Shown in pieces: positions 44,353-54,792 of a stretch of DNA of 64,000 bases (its first letter is position 1; each line of letters begins with the position of its first letter). Made by a program: the position numbers and the translations under genes. Under the pieces are notes generated by a model. It was given only the letters and a program-made list of their open reading frames with translations, was not told the DNA's origin and ran no database searches. The stretch is from Kocuria palustris (GTDB lineage Bacteria; Actinomycetota; Actinomycetes; Actinomycetales; Micrococcaceae): NCBI RefSeq assembly GCF_007666205.1, contig NZ_VDOR01000011.1, positions 26,147 to 90,146 of the forward strand, read 5' to 3'.

Positions 44353-45795
44353 ACCGATCCCGCAGACCAGCAGACCCCGCCCCACAGCGCCGCGGTCCCG
44401 GCGCATGCCGCCGGGCTCGACATCGAGGCCTTCCGCGCAGCCGTGGACCGGGAGTTCGATCGCGTCGTCGACCAGCTCGGGGAGCTCGTGGCGATCCCCG
44501 GCATCGCCTGGGACTCCTTCGATCCCGCGCAGCTGCGCCGCTCCGCCGAGGCCGTGGCGGGCCTGCTCCAGGCCGAGGGCTTCGAGACCGTCGAGATCCG
44601 CCCGGCCGACGGCGAGGAGGCCCACCCTGCGGTGATCGCCCGGACGCCCGCGGCGCACGGGCGGCCCACGGTGCTGCTCTACGCCCATCACGACGTCCAG
44701 CCCCCGGGGGATCCCGAGGCCTGGACGAGCCCTCCGTTCGAGGCGCGGCGTCGCGACGGGCGGCTGTGGGGCCGCGGCGCCGCCGACGACAAGGCCGGCG
44801 TCATGGCCCATGTGGCCGCCGTGCGGGTGCTGCGCGACGTGCTCGGCGCGGACCACGGACTCGGCATCACCGTGTTCGTCGAGGGGGAGGAGGAGGCCGG
44901 CTCCCCGCACTTCTCCGACTTCCTCGCCCGGCACCGGGAGGAGCTGGCCGCCGATGCGATCGTCATCGCGGACTCCGCCAACTGGCAGGTCGGGGTCCCC
45001 ACGCTGACGACGAGTCTGCGCGGGGTCGTCGGTGCGGTCGTGGAGGTCCGCGGCGTGGACCACACCCTGCACTCCGGGGGCTACGGCGGTCCCGTGCTGG
45101 ACGGGCCGACGCTGCTCGCCCGGCTGATCGCGACCCTGCACGACGACGACGGAGCGGTGGCCGTCGAGGGCCTGCGCAGCCGCGTCGGCGAGGACGGCGA
45201 CGGCGCGCTGCGCTACGACGAGCGGCAGTTCCGCGAGGACGCCGGCGTCCTGCCCGGGGTCGAGCTGGCCGGGCGGGGGAGCCTGACCTCCCGCCTGTGG
45301 ACCCAGCCCGCGCTCTCCGTGACGGGGTTCGACGCGACCGGCGTCGACGTCGCCTCGAACACGATCGCTCCGAGCGCCCGGGCCAGGCTCTCCCTGCGGA
45401 TCGCTCCCGGGCAGGACCCGGTGGAGGCCGCGCGCCTGCTGCGCGAGCACCTCGAGTCGCACGCCCCGTTCGGGGCGCAGGTCGAGGTCCGGATCGAGGA
45501 GACCGGCCCGGCCTTCGCGACGGACACATCGGCCGAGGCCGCCCGGGACATGCTGTGGGCGCTGTCGGAGGCGTGGCGGCGGCCGAGCGTCGAGATGGGG
45601 ATGGGCGGGTCGATCCCGTTCACCGCCGACCTGCAGGCCGCGTATCCGCAGGCCGCGATCCTGGTCACCGGCATCGAGGACCCGGACACCCGGGCGCACG
45701 GGATCGACGAGTCCCTGCAGCTGGAGGACTACCGCCGGGCGATCGTCGCCGAGGCCCTGTGGCTGGCCGCGCGAGCCGGATCGGCGCACGGCTGA
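44350..45795 (+). CDS. M20-family dipeptidase
   Basis: Zinc di- or carboxypeptidase of the M20 family. Metal and catalytic motifs: LLYAHHDVQPPGDPEAW, GRGAADDKAG, VEGEEEAGSPH, IADSANW, and the dimerisation domain after residue ~215 followed by a late His (TRAHGIDES). 481 residues. Broad dipeptide hydrolysis is likely; specificity unknown. Confidence 0.92.
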   Translation: MTDPADQQTPPHSAAVPAHAAGLDIEAFRAAVDREFDRVVDQLGELVAIPGIAWDSFDPAQLRRSAEAVAGLLQAEGFETVEIRPADGEEAHPAVIARTPAAHGRPTVLLYAHHDVQPPGDPEAWTSPPFEARRRDGRLWGRGAADDKAGVMAHVAAVRVLRDVLGADHGLGITVFVEGEEEAGSPHFSDFLARHREELAADAIVIADSANWQVGVPTLTTSLRGVVGAVVEVRGVDHTLHSGGYGGPVLDGPTLLARLIATLHDDDGAVAVEGLRSRVGEDGDGALRYDERQFREDAGVLPGVELAGRGSLTSRLWTQPALSVTGFDATGVDVASNTIAPSARARLSLRIAPGQDPVEAARLLREHLESHAPFGAQVEVRIEETGPAFATDTSAEAARDMLWALSEAWRRPSVEMGMGGSIPFTADLQAAYPQAAILVTGIEDPDTRAHGIDESLQLEDYRRAIVAEALWLAARAGSAHG

Positions 45796-45934
45796 GCGGA
45801 GGCCGCGACCCGCGCCCGGAGCGGCCTCGATGGACGCGGGAATGGATCGGGGTCCACACTGGTTCCAGGCAGCAGGAATGCCGCACACGCCCGAGCCGCT
45901 TCCGGACCGGGCAGCACGCAGGAGGAGAGAGCGC

Positions 45935-46303
45935 ATGACCGTCACCACCGACACCCCCACCACCGAGGGACTGCCCACGCACGGCGTGAAGCTGACCGAC
46001 ACCGCCGCGCAGAAGGTGTCCGCGCTGCTCGAGCAGGAGGGGCGCACGGACCTCCGCCTGCGCGTGGCCGTGCAGCCCGGCGGCTGCTCGGGGCTGATCT
46101 ACCAGCTCTACTTCGACGAGCGCGTCCTCGACGGCGACGCCGCCAAGGACTTCGGCGGCGTCGAGGTCATCGTCGACAAGATGTCGGTGCCCTACCTCGA
46201 GGGCTCGACCATCGACTTCGAGGACACCATCGAGAAGCAGGGCTTCTCGATCGACAACCCGAATGCGCAGGGCTCCTGCGCCTGCGGCGACTCCTTCAGC
46301 TGA
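45935..46303 (+). CDS. erpA: Iron-sulfur cluster insertion protein, ErpA/HesB type
   Basis: A-type Fe-S carrier of 122 residues with the three conserved cysteines: VQPGGCSGLIYQLYF, then SCACGDSF at the C-terminus. ATG 45935 follows CAGGAGGAGAGAG. Located just upstream of cytochrome oxidase genes, the usual actinobacterial neighbourhood. Confidence 0.93.
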   Translation: MTVTTDTPTTEGLPTHGVKLTDTAAQKVSALLEQEGRTDLRLRVAVQPGGCSGLIYQLYFDERVLDGDAAKDFGGVEVIVDKMSVPYLEGSTIDFEDTIEKQGFSIDNPNAQGSCACGDSFS

Positions 46304-46342
46304 GCCGCGCCGGCCGCCCTCCGGCGCAGACCGGGCGCGGCC

Positions 46343-46385
46343 ACGAGGGCCCCGGGCATCGCACGACGACGCCCGGGGCCCTCGT
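46343..46385 (+). terminator. Terminator after erpA
   Basis: Perfect 15-bp stem (ACGAGGGCCCCGGGC and its complement) with a 13-nt loop, 40 bp after the erpA stop. Confidence 0.75.
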
Positions 46386-46510
46386 CCGTCCGGGGCCGGC
46401 CCCGGACGGAACCGGCGGAGCAGCGCGCGACCGGCGCCGGGCGGTTGCAGAAGCCGTGGCAACCGGGACACACGGCTGACGATGTGTCAGCACGCCCTGG
46501 ACGCAGGGGG

Positions 46511-46516
46511 TAAACT
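46511..46516 (+). promoter_or_regulatory. Candidate -10 box of the cta operon
   Basis: TAAACT about 80 bp before the ctaC GTG; the best AT-rich hexamer in the gap, following the erpA terminator. Confidence 0.45.
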
Positions 46517-46595
46517 CCAGGAGAAACCCCAGGCTCCTGCCCGCAGCGTCCCCCGGGACGGACAGGACCGCGACCGAGAACAGGAAGGGCTGTCT

Positions 46596-47519
46596 GTGAG
46601 TTCGCACTCCCGACCCGTCAGCCGGCGCACCCGAGCGCTCAGGGCGAGCGCCCTCGGAGGCGCTGCGCTGCTCGCCCTGACGGGCTGCTCCGCCGAGCTG
46701 AACCAGCACGTCAGCAACGGCTTCATGCCGGTGGGCGACTCCGCCCCCACCGACAACGCCCAGACGATCGTCGACCTCTGGGTGGGGTCGTGGATCGCCG
46801 CCCTGATGGTCGGCATGGTCACCTGGGGCCTCATGCTCTGGTGCATGATCGCCTACCGCCGTCGCAAGAACGAGGTCGGGTACCCGCGCCAGGTGGCCTA
46901 CCACCTGCCGCTCGAGATCTTCTACACCTTCGTGCCGATCGCCCTGGTCATCACGCTGTTCGTCTTCTCGGAGCGCGCTCTGGCGGATCTCACGCCGCGC
47001 CACGAGAACCCGGACACCACCGTCGAGGTCATCGGCAAGCAGTGGGCCTGGGACTTCAACTACACCGATGACGACGTCTACTACTCGGGCACGCAGGCGC
47101 ACCTGAACGAAGACGGCTCGGAGGGCGTCGAGGAGACGCTGCCGACCCTCTACCTGCCGGCCGACAGCGAGGTCGAGCTCCAGGTCACCTCGCGCGACGT
47201 CATCCACTCCTTCTGGGTCCCCGCCTTCCTCGAGAAGATGGACATGATCCCGAACCAGACCAACTACCTGTCGTTCACCACCGGCGACGAAGGCACCTTC
47301 CAGGGCAAGTGCGCCGAGCTGTGCGGCGAGTACCACTCGGAGATGCTCTTCAACGTCGAGATCGTCTCGCAGGACGAGTACGACCAGCAGATGCAGAACC
47401 TGCGCGATCAGGGCAACACCGGCCAGCTCGGCACCGAGTACGACCGCAACCCGAACACCAACGAAGCACCGGTCGAGAACCAGGACTCCATGCCCGGCTC
47501 GACGTACGACGAGAACTGA
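46596..47519 (+). CDS. ctaC: Cytochrome c oxidase subunit II
   Basis: Carries the CuA centre of the aa3 oxidase. Lipoprotein signal with lipobox LTGC (LLALTGCSAEL), two membrane helices (SWIAALMVGMVTWGLMLWCM, PLEIFYTFVPIALVITLFVF), then the periplasmic cupredoxin domain with CAELCGEYHSEM (C-x3-C-x3-H-x2-M). GTG 46596 after GGAAGG; 307 residues. First gene of ctaC-ctaD-ctaF. Confidence 0.96.
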   Translation: MSSHSRPVSRRTRALRASALGGAALLALTGCSAELNQHVSNGFMPVGDSAPTDNAQTIVDLWVGSWIAALMVGMVTWGLMLWCMIAYRRRKNEVGYPRQVAYHLPLEIFYTFVPIALVITLFVFSERALADLTPRHENPDTTVEVIGKQWAWDFNYTDDDVYYSGTQAHLNEDGSEGVEETLPTLYLPADSEVELQVTSRDVIHSFWVPAFLEKMDMIPNQTNYLSFTTGDEGTFQGKCAELCGEYHSEMLFNVEIVSQDEYDQQMQNLRDQGNTGQLGTEYDRNPNTNEAPVENQDSMPGSTYDEN

Positions 47520-47533
47520 GAGGCTGAGAGCAC

Positions 47534-49285
47534 ATGACCACTCTCGAGTACTCAGCCAATGACGCGACCACCGCGGCTCCGCGGGTCGTGCCCCGCTCCA
47601 AGGGCCGGATCATCGTCAACTGGCTGACCACCACCGATCACAAGACGATCGGGTACATGTACCTGATCGCGGCCTTCCTGTTCTTCTGCCTCGGCGGCGT
47701 CATGGCGCTGCTGATCCGCGCGGAGCTCTTCGCTCCGGGCATGCAGATCCTGGAGACCAAGGAGCAGTACAACCAGCTGTTCACCATGCACGGCACGATC
47801 ATGCTGCTGATGTTCGGCACCCCGCTGTTCACCGGCCTGGCCAACGTGCTCGTGCCCCTGCAGATCGGCGCTCCGGACGTCGCCTTCCCGCGGCTGAACG
47901 CGCTGGCCTTCTGGTTCTTCCTCTTCGGCTCGCTCGTGGCCGTCGCCGGCTTCCTCACCCCGCAGGGCGCGGCCTCGTTCGGCTGGTTCGCCTACGCGCC
48001 GCTGAACTCGACGACCTTCTCCCCGGGGGTCGGCGGCGACCTCTGGGTCTTCGGCCTGGGCCTGCAGGGCTTCGGCACCATCATGGGCGGCGTCAACTTC
48101 ATCACCACGATCCTGTGCATGCGCGCCCCGGGCATGACCATGTGGCGCATGCCGGTCTTCACCTGGACCGCTCTGGTCACCTCGCTGCTGATCATCATGA
48201 TCTTCCCGCCGCTGGCCTCGGCGCTGTTCGCGCTGGGCATGGACCGCCGCCTGGGCGGGCATATCTTCGACGCCGAGAACGGCGGGGCCATCCTCTGGCA
48301 GCACCTGTTCTGGTTCTTCGGCCACCCGGAGGTGTACGTCCTCGCGCTGCCGTTCTTCGGCATCATCTCGGAGATCCTGCCGGTGTTCTCCCGCAAGCCG
48401 CTGTTCGGCTACGTCGGGCTGGTCTTCGCGACCATCGCGATCGCCGCGCTGTCGGTGACCGTGTGGGCGCACCACATGTACGTGACCGGATCGGTCATGC
48501 TGGGCTTCTTCTCCTTCATGACGATGATGATCGCGGTGCCCACGGGCGTGAAGTTCTTCAACTGGATCGGCACCATGTGGCAGGGGTCGCTGACCTTCGA
48601 GACGCCCATGCTGTGGGTCCTGGGGTTCATGTTCACGTTCCTCTTCGGCGGTCTGACCGGCATCATCCTGGCCACCCCGCCGCTGGACTTCCACGTCTCG
48701 GACACGTACTTCGTGGTGGCCCACTTCCACTACGTGATCTTCGGAACCGTCGTGTTCGGCATGTTCGCCGCGTTCTACTTCTGGTGGCCCAAGTTCACCG
48801 GCAAGATGCTCAACGAGCGCGTCGGCAAGATCCACTTCTGGATGCTCTTCGTCGGCTTCCACATGACGTTCCTGATCCAGCACTGGCTCGGCGTCGTGGG
48901 AATGCCCCGCCGCTACGCGGACTACATGCCCGAGGACGGGTTCACCTTCATGAACCAGTTCTCGACGGTGGGCTCCTTCCTGCTCGCGGCGTCGATGATC
49001 CCGTTCTTCTGGAACGTCTACATCACGCACAAGCGCGGCAAGAAGGTCGAGGTCGACGACCCGTGGGGCTTCGGCGGATCGCTCGAGTGGGCCACCTCGT
49101 GCCCGCCCCCGCGCCACAACTTCGTGTCGCTGCCCCGCATCCGCTCGGAGCGCCCGGCCCTCGACCTGCACCACCCGGAGCTGGCGGCCCTGTCGCCGGA
49201 TCCCAGCGTGGGCGACACCGAGGCCAACCCGGCCGAGAACGACCGCCGCAAGCACGACACCCGCAGCACGGAGGCAGCTCGATGA
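47534..49285 (+). CDS. ctaD: Cytochrome c oxidase subunit I
   Basis: Catalytic heme-copper subunit. About twelve membrane helices; ligands include the heme a His (FTMHGTIM), the CuB site ([10 protein letters not shown] with the His-Tyr pair and WAHHMYVTG) and the heme a/a3 histidines in [11 protein letters not shown]. 583 residues. ATG 47534, 14 bp after ctaC; stop overlaps ctaF by 4 bp. Confidence 0.98.
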   Translation: MTTLEYSANDATTAAPRVVPRSKGRIIVNWLTTTDHKTIGYMYLIAAFLFFCLGGVMALLIRAELFAPGMQILETKEQYNQLFTMHGTIMLLMFGTPLFTGLANVLVPLQIGAPDVAFPRLNALAFWFFLFGSLVAVAGFLTPQGAASFGWFAYAPLNSTTFSPGVGGDLWVFGLGLQGFGTIMGGVNFITTILCMRAPGMTMWRMPVFTWTALVTSLLIIMIFPPLASALFALGMDRRLGGHIFDAENGGAILWQHLFWFFGHPEVYVLALPFFGIISEILPVFSRKPLFGYVGLVFATIAIAALSVTVWAHHMYVTGSVMLGFFSFMTMMIAVPTGVKFFNWIGTMWQGSLTFETPMLWVLGFMFTFLFGGLTGIILATPPLDFHVSDTYFVVAHFHYVIFGTVVFGMFAAFYFWWPKFTGKMLNERVGKIHFWMLFVGFHMTFLIQHWLGVVGMPRRYADYMPEDGFTFMNQFSTVGSFLLAASMIPFFWNVYITHKRGKKVEVDDPWGFGGSLEWATSCPPPRHNFVSLPRIRSERPALDLHHPELAALSPDPSVGDTEANPAENDRRKHDTRSTEAAR

Positions 49286-49686
49286 AGGCGACCATCAAGA
49301 CCCTGTGGCTCCTCACGGTGTTCTGCATCGTCGTGGGCTTCATCTACGGCTTCGTGACCGACTTCCAGGAGCTGGCCGGCTTCCCGGCTCTGCTGGCCAC
49401 CGGCGTCATGTGCGCCTTCCTCGCCGTCTACCTCACGCTCACGCTGCGCAGCACCAAGGCGCTGCTGCCGGAGGACGACCTCGAGGGCGAGATCGCGGAC
49501 GGCACCGGCGAGTACGGGCACTTCTCGCCGTGGTCCTGGACCCCGCTGCTCTTCGGGGCCGGCGCCATGGTGTTCGTGCTCGGCCTGGCCATCGACTGGT
49601 GGATCGTGGGCCTGGCGTTCCCGGTCGCCATGCTCGGCGTCTTCGGCATGGTGTTCGAGCACAGCCGCGGAGCTCACGCGCACTGA
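49282..49686 (+). CDS. ctaF: Cytochrome c oxidase subunit IV (actinobacterial)
   Basis: Small membrane subunit of actinobacterial aa3 oxidase, 134 residues with four helices ([71 protein letters not shown]). ATGA overlap with ctaD. Confidence 0.93.
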   Translation: MKATIKTLWLLTVFCIVVGFIYGFVTDFQELAGFPALLATGVMCAFLAVYLTLTLRSTKALLPEDDLEGEIADGTGEYGHFSPWSWTPLLFGAGAMVFVLGLAIDWWIVGLAFPVAMLGVFGMVFEHSRGAHAH

Positions 49687-49702
49687 GTCCGCGCATCGGA
49701 AC

Positions 49703-49736
49703 GGGCCCCGTCGCCTCCTCGGAGGCGACGGGGCCC
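49703..49736 (+). terminator. Terminator of the cta operon
   Basis: Perfect 16-bp stem with a 2-nt loop, 16 bp after the ctaF stop, followed by TT. Confidence 0.8.
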
Positions 49737-49821
49737 TTCGCATGCCGCGAGGCCGTCTGCGCGTCGGATTCTTCGCGGGACCCGGCGGGCGCCTGCGCAC
49801 ATCCGGGCAGGCGCACCGGGA

Positions 49822-49837
49822 TAGGGTGGCCCCCGTG
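49822..49837 (+). promoter_or_regulatory. Leaderless-type promoter of hisE
   Basis: TAGGGT at 49822-49827, 7 nt (GGCCCCC), then GTG 49835 of hisE; no Shine-Dalgarno. Confidence 0.6.
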
Positions 49838-50098
49838 AAAACCTTCGAGCAGCTCTTCGCCGAGATCACCGAGAAAGCGCAGTCGCGCCCCGAGGGCTCG
49901 GGCACCGTCGCCGAGCTGGACCGCGGCGTCCACGGCATCGGCAAGAAGGTCGTCGAGGAGGCCGCCGAGGTCTGGATGGCCTGCGAGCACGAGTCCCACG
50001 AAGCGGCCGCGGAGGAGATCTCCCAGCTGCTGTACCACCTGCAGGTGATGATGGTCGCCAAGGACATCTCCCTCGAGGACGTCTACCGTCACCTCTGA
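49835..50098 (+). CDS. hisE: Phosphoribosyl-ATP pyrophosphatase
   Basis: Second step of histidine synthesis. 87-residue MazG-like helical protein with [17 protein letters not shown] (E-x-x-E metal site). GTG 49835 is leaderless by its -10 box. Operon with hisG 104 bp downstream. Confidence 0.96.
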   Translation: MKTFEQLFAEITEKAQSRPEGSGTVAELDRGVHGIGKKVVEEAAEVWMACEHESHEAAAEEISQLLYHLQVMMVAKDISLEDVYRHL

Positions 50099-50202
50099 GG
50101 CGCGCGGCTCGGCCCGACCGCGCAGCCGCTGCCGGCTGTGCCCGGACCCCGGAGCCCGTCCTCTCGAAACGCCCGCATCAGAACCAGGAGCGAGTCACGA
50201 CC

Positions 50203-51051
50203 ATGCTGCGCGTCGCCGTGCCCAACAAGGGCGCCCTGTCCGAAGCCGCCGCCACGATGCTCAGCGAGGCCGGCTACCGGCAGCGCAGGGACAGCCGCGA
50301 GCTCGTGCTCGTGGATCCGGAGAACGGGGTCGAGTTCTTCTACCTGCGCCCGCGGGACATCGCGATCTACGTGGGCGGGGGAGTCCTCGACGTCGGCATC
50401 ACCGGCCGGGACCTGCTGCTGGACTCGGAGGCGGATGCGGTCGAGGACCTCGGGCTCGACTTCGCGCGCTCGACATTCCGCTTCGCGGGACCGGTCGGCG
50501 AGTTCTCCGCCGTCCAGGACCTGCAGGGCAGGCGCGTGGCGACGAGCTACGACCACCTGCTGCGGCGCCACCTGGGTGAGCAGGGGGTCGAGGCCGAGGT
50601 CGTGCGCCTGGACGGGGCCGTCGAGTCCTCGATCCGCCTGGGGGTCGCCGACGCGATCGCCGACGTCGTCGAGACGGGCAACACCCTGCGCGCCGCCGGG
50701 CTGGAGATCTTCGGCGAGCCGATCATGCGCTCCGAGGCGCTGCTGATCCGCTCCGCCGCCAAGGGTGAGGACATCGCCGGGCTCGAGGTCCTGCGTCGGC
50801 GCATCCAAGGCGTGCTGGTCGCTCGCCAGTACGTGATGATGGACTACGACGTCACCGAGGACCTCCTCGACGCCGCGACCGCGGTGACTCCCGGCATGGA
50901 GGGCCCCACGATCTCGCCGCTGGGCCACGGCGGCGCCATGGCCGTGCGCGCCATGGTCCGCCGCTCCGACACCAACAAGGTCATGGACGAGCTCTACGCC
51001 GTGGGCGCCCGCGCCATCCTGGTCTCGCCCATCCACGCCGCCCGTCTCTGA
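50203..51051 (+). CDS. hisG: ATP phosphoribosyltransferase (long form)
   Basis: First, histidine-inhibited step of histidine synthesis. LRVAVPNKGALSEAA at the N-terminus, PRP loop ADVVETGNTLRAAGL, and a C-terminal ~80-residue regulatory domain (ISPLGHGGAMAVRAMVRR) that marks the long, HisZ-independent form. 282 residues. ATG 50203. Confidence 0.97.
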   Translation: MLRVAVPNKGALSEAAATMLSEAGYRQRRDSRELVLVDPENGVEFFYLRPRDIAIYVGGGVLDVGITGRDLLLDSEADAVEDLGLDFARSTFRFAGPVGEFSAVQDLQGRRVATSYDHLLRRHLGEQGVEAEVVRLDGAVESSIRLGVADAIADVVETGNTLRAAGLEIFGEPIMRSEALLIRSAAKGEDIAGLEVLRRRIQGVLVARQYVMMDYDVTEDLLDAATAVTPGMEGPTISPLGHGGAMAVRAMVRRSDTNKVMDELYAVGARAILVSPIHAARL

Positions 51052-51159
51052 CGGGCCGGACCCCGGCACGGGCCCGTCGGCCGGTGCCCGGCGGCCTGCG
51101 TCCGCACCCCAGCCGATCCGACCGCCCGCCGCACCGCGGGCGCCGCAAGGAGGACTTCC

Positions 51160-51924
51160 GTGGCCGTCGCCATCCGCGTCATCCCGTGCCTGGACGTCGA
51201 CGCCGGGCGCGTCGTCAAGGGCGTCAACTTCGAGAACCTGCGCGATGCCGGTGATCCGGTCGAGCTCGCCGCCCGCTACAACGACGCCGGTGCGGACGAG
51301 CTGACCTTCCTGGACGTGACCGCATCGTCCGCGGAGCGGGCGACGACGTTCGACGTCGTGTCGCGGACGGCGGATCGGGTGTTCATCCCGCTGACCGTCG
51401 GCGGCGGCGTGCGCACCTCGGAGGACGTCGACCGGCTGCTGCGCTGCGGCGCGGACAAGGCCTCGATCAACACGGCGGCCATCCGTCGCCCCGAGGTCAT
51501 CGACGAGATCAGCCGGCGGTTCGGCAGCCAGGTGCTCGTGCTCTCGTGCGATGCCAAGCGGACCGGCAGCACGGCCTCGGGCTTCGAGGTCACGACGCAC
51601 GGGGGCCGCGAGCTCACCGGGATCGACGCGGTCGAGTGGGCCGCGGAGGCCGAGCGCCGGGGCGTCGGCGAGATCCTGCTCAACTCCATGGATGCCGACG
51701 GCACTCGGGAGGGCTTCGACGTGGAGATGATCCGGGAGGTCCGCGCGGCGGTCTCGGTGCCGCTGATCGCCTCCGGCGGCGCGGGCGGTCCCGCCGACTT
51801 CCCGCCCGCGGTCGAGGCCGGGGCCGATGCCGTGCTCGCGGCCTCGATCTTCCACTTCGGGCCCGTCGATGCGATCGCGGAGGTCAAGGCCGCCCTGCGG
51901 GCGGCGGGCCACGAGGTCCGCTGA
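51160..51924 (+). CDS. hisF: Imidazole glycerol phosphate synthase cyclase subunit
   Basis: Makes IGP and AICAR from PRFAR with ammonia from HisH. Beta/alpha barrel with catalytic Asp residues in [15 protein letters not shown] and LVLSCDAKR, and phosphate motifs [10 protein letters not shown] and [11 protein letters not shown] 51160 after AAGGAGG; 254 residues. hisH, hisA/priA, hisB, hisC and hisD are not in the window. Confidence 0.97.
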   Translation: MAVAIRVIPCLDVDAGRVVKGVNFENLRDAGDPVELAARYNDAGADELTFLDVTASSAERATTFDVVSRTADRVFIPLTVGGGVRTSEDVDRLLRCGADKASINTAAIRRPEVIDEISRRFGSQVLVLSCDAKRTGSTASGFEVTTHGGRELTGIDAVEWAAEAERRGVGEILLNSMDADGTREGFDVEMIREVRAAVSVPLIASGGAGGPADFPPAVEAGADAVLAASIFHFGPVDAIAEVKAALRAAGHEVR

Positions 51925-51982
51925 GCACCGCCGGCGCCGCAGGCCCCGCACCGCCGTGCCCGGGCCGTCCCGGCTGCGGGCC

Positions 51983-51999
51983 TATAGTGTCCGGTGATG
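51983..51999 (+). promoter_or_regulatory. Leaderless-type promoter of hisI
   Basis: TATAGT at 51983-51988 lies 8 nt before ATG 51997 (5 nt before an in-frame GTG at 51994); no Shine-Dalgarno. Confidence 0.6.
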
Positions 52000-52395
52000 T
52001 CCGAACAGCCCCCGCCCGCACCCCGCCCGTCGTCGCCGGATCTCGACCCGTCCGTGGCGGGGCTCCTCAAGCGCGACGCCGACGGCCTGGTGGCCGCGAT
52101 CATCCAGCAGCACGACACCCGTGAGGTGCTCATGCTGGGCTGGATGGACGAGCAGGCGCTGCACCTCACCCTGAGCACCGGGCGGGTGACCTTCTGGTCG
52201 CGGTCGCGCCGGGAGCTGTGGCGCAAGGGCGACACCTCGGGCCACATCCAGCTGGTGCGCCGCGCCTCCTTGGACTGCGACGGCGATGCGCTGCTGCTCG
52301 AGGTCGAGCAGGTCGGCGCCGCATGCCACACCGGTACCCGCACCTGCTTCGAGGGCCGCAGGCTCGAGGCCGTCCAGGGCCGCGCCGAGGACTGA
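51994..52395 (+). CDS. hisI: Phosphoribosyl-AMP cyclohydrolase
   Basis: Third step of histidine synthesis, zinc-dependent. MLGWMDEQALHLTLSTGRVTFWSRSR and the zinc/magnesium motifs DCDGDALLLEVEQ and ACHTGTRTCF. 133 residues from GTG 51994 or 132 from ATG 51997. The first ~20 residues are Pro-rich. Directly upstream of trpE. Confidence 0.96.
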   Translation: MMSEQPPPAPRPSSPDLDPSVAGLLKRDADGLVAAIIQQHDTREVLMLGWMDEQALHLTLSTGRVTFWSRSRRELWRKGDTSGHIQLVRRASLDCDGDALLLEVEQVGAACHTGTRTCFEGRRLEAVQGRAED

Positions 52396-52459
52396 GCGGC
52401 GCCGCCGCGACGGCGTCCGCACGACAGCCGGGACGATCCCGGCAGGAAGCAGCCGCACC

Positions 52460-54055
52460 ATGCACCAGATGGGCACGATCTCCCCGTCGCTCGAGGAGTT
52501 CCGCGAGCTCGCCCGGCAGCACCGCGTCATCCCGGTGCGCACGGCGGTCCTGGCCGATGCGCTCACGCCGATCGGCATCTACCGCTCCCTCGTGCTGGGC
52601 GACGACGGCACTGCGCCGCCCGGGACCTTCCTGATGGAATCGGCCGCCCAGGGCATCTGGTCGCGCTGGTCGTTCATCGGCGCGGGATCCCGCGCCACGC
52701 TGATCAGCCGGGACGGGCAGGCGCACTGGCTGGGCGACGTCCCGGTCGGCCTGCCGAGCGACGGCAGCCCCGTCGACGCGCTGCGGGAGTCGCTGGCGGT
52801 GCTCGCGACCGAGCGCTTCGAGGACGCCCCGCCCCTGTCCTCGGGGATGGTCGGCTTCATCGGCTGGGAGGCGGTCCGGCACTGGGAGCGGCTGCCCCAC
52901 CCGCCGCAGGACGATCTGCGCATCCCCGAGCTGGCCATGAACCTCGTCTCCGAGATGGCCGTGCACGACAACGCCGACGGCTCCGTGACCCTGGTGGCCA
53001 ATGCCTACAACGCCGACGGCACCGACGAGCGCGTGGACGAGGCCTGGCACGACGCCGTCGCGCGCCTCGATGCGATGCTCGAGCGGCTGGACCGGCCCTC
53101 GCCCGCCTCGAGCGTGGCCGTGGCCCGCGACGTCGTGCCCCGCGACAGGATCGAGGCGGCTGTCGAGCAGTCGTGGCCGCGGGACGACTTCCTGCGCTCG
53201 ATCGACGAGGCCAAGCGGGCGATCGTCGACGGAGAGATCTTCCAGGTGGTCATCTCCCGGCGCTTCGAGACGGAGTGCGCCGCCGATCCGCTCGACGTCT
53301 ACCGGATGCTGCGCAGCATCAACCCGAGCCCGTACATGTACCTGTACTCGTTCGAGGACGCCGACGGGCGGCCGTTCCAGGTCGTCGGGTCCTCGCCCGA
53401 GGCGCTCGTCAATGTCTCCGACGGGGAGGTCGTCACGCATCCGATCGCGGGCTCCCGCCCGCGCGGGGCGACGGCCGAGCAGGACCAGGCCCTGGAGCGG
53501 GAGCTGCTGGCCGACGAGAAGGAGCGCGCCGAGCACCTGATGCTCGTGGACCTCTCCCGCAACGACCTCTCGAAGGTCTGCGAGCCCGGCACGGTGGCCG
53601 TGACCGAGTTCATGGAGATCGAGCGCTTCAGCCACATCATGCACATGTGCTCGAACGTCGTGGGGCGCCTGCGCCCTGGACTGAGCGCCTACGACGTCCT
53701 GGCGGCGACGTTCCCGGCGGGCACCCTCTCCGGGGCGCCCAAGCCGCGGGCGCTGCAGCTGCTCGACGAGTACGAGCCGATGCGCCGCGCCGTCTACGGC
53801 GGGGTCGTGGGCTACCTGGACTTCGCGGGGTCCATGGACGTGGCCATCGCGATCCGCTCGGCCCTGCTCGTGGACGGGCGGGCCTACGTCCAGGCAGGCG
53901 GCGGCATCGTGGCCGACTCCGTCCCGGAGGCCGAGGCCGAGGAGTCCCTCAACAAGGCGGCCGCGCCCCTGCGCGCCGCGCTGGCCGCGCAGTCGCTGAC
54001 CCGGCCGCAGCGCCTGGGCGGCGCCGACGCCCCGGCCCGAGGAGCCGCCCGATGA
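52460..54055 (+). CDS. trpE: Anthranilate synthase component I
   Basis: Converts chorismate to anthranilate with the TrpG glutaminase. Chorismate-binding core: GEIFQVVISRRFE, LNPSPYM-like INPSPYMYLYSF, GSSPEALV, IAGSRPRGAT, HLMLVDLSRNDL, PAGTLSGAPKPRAL; N-terminal Trp-feedback region with FLMESAAQG. 531 residues from ATG 52460. No trp leader peptide was seen upstream. trpG and trpD are not in the window. Confidence 0.96.
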   Translation: MHQMGTISPSLEEFRELARQHRVIPVRTAVLADALTPIGIYRSLVLGDDGTAPPGTFLMESAAQGIWSRWSFIGAGSRATLISRDGQAHWLGDVPVGLPSDGSPVDALRESLAVLATERFEDAPPLSSGMVGFIGWEAVRHWERLPHPPQDDLRIPELAMNLVSEMAVHDNADGSVTLVANAYNADGTDERVDEAWHDAVARLDAMLERLDRPSPASSVAVARDVVPRDRIEAAVEQSWPRDDFLRSIDEAKRAIVDGEIFQVVISRRFETECAADPLDVYRMLRSINPSPYMYLYSFEDADGRPFQVVGSSPEALVNVSDGEVVTHPIAGSRPRGATAEQDQALERELLADEKERAEHLMLVDLSRNDLSKVCEPGTVAVTEFMEIERFSHIMHMCSNVVGRLRPGLSAYDVLAATFPAGTLSGAPKPRALQLLDEYEPMRRAVYGGVVGYLDFAGSMDVAIAIRSALLVDGRAYVQAGGGIVADSVPEAEAEESLNKAAAPLRAALAAQSLTRPQRLGGADAPARGAAR

Positions 54056-54648
54056 CCGCCCTGAAGCGCAAGCCCCTCGTCGTGCTGCTGTGCCTCGTGC
54101 TCGGGGCAGCCCTGTTCGGCTCCTCCGCGCTGGTCTGGGTCCACGCCAGCGCGAGCACCGCCGTGTCCCAGATGGACATCCCGGTGCGCGGCAGCGACGC
54201 CGCCCCTGCGGTCTCGGCCCTCGGGCTCGTGGCCATGGCCGGGGCCGTCGCCCTGACCATCGCGGGCCATCGCCTTCGCGGCGTGGTCGCCATCGTCATC
54301 ATGCTGGCCGGCGCCGGTGCGCTGGCCGCGGTCATCGGGGCGATCATGGATCCCGTGGGCGTCTCCGAGGGGGTCGTGGGCGAGGCCACCGGCGTCATCG
54401 GCAGCGACGCGCAGCACGAGCTGACCGCGGGTCCCTGGCTCAGCGCCGCAGCCTCCGTGCTGGTCGTCCTGGGCGGCGCCTGGGCGCTGCTGTCCGCGCG
54501 GTCCTGGCCCCGCCCCGGGGCATCGCGCTTCGAGCGCGGCGCCGCCCAGCGCAGAGCCGCGGGAGAGGACCAGCGCGAGATCGGGCGCCGCGACGACATC
54601 GACGCCTGGGACGAGCTCACGGAGGGCCGCGATCCCACCGGGGTCTGA
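54052..54648 (+). CDS. Trp biosynthesis-associated membrane protein
   Basis: Small membrane protein conserved in actinobacterial trp operons. Four hydrophobic segments: near 12-32 (LVVLLCLVLGAALFGSSALVWV), two in the middle (GLVAMAGAVALTIAGH, GVVAIVIMLAGAGALAAVIGAIM) and one at 137-155. The C-terminus is hydrophilic and acidic. Function unknown. ATGA overlap with trpE; 198 residues. Confidence 0.88.
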   Translation: MTALKRKPLVVLLCLVLGAALFGSSALVWVHASASTAVSQMDIPVRGSDAAPAVSALGLVAMAGAVALTIAGHRLRGVVAIVIMLAGAGALAAVIGAIMDPVGVSEGVVGEATGVIGSDAQHELTAGPWLSAAASVLVVLGGAWALLSARSWPRPGASRFERGAAQRRAAGEDQREIGRRDDIDAWDELTEGRDPTGV

Positions 54649-54792
54649 GCCCCGGCGCCGCCCGCCCCGTGCCGCCCTGTCCTGCTGTCGCTCACCGCGC
54701 CGGGCCCGGCGGGTGGCACAATGGATCCCAGCACCGCCGCCCGTCCGCGTCCCGACCGGATGCGGGCCCCCAACCACAGGGAGATACGACTC

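Noticed and set aside
52396..52459. Trp leader peptide before trpE
   Set aside because: No short ORF with tandem Trp codons exists between hisI and trpE; another gap (55129-55271) has only a single Trp codon in an open frame.
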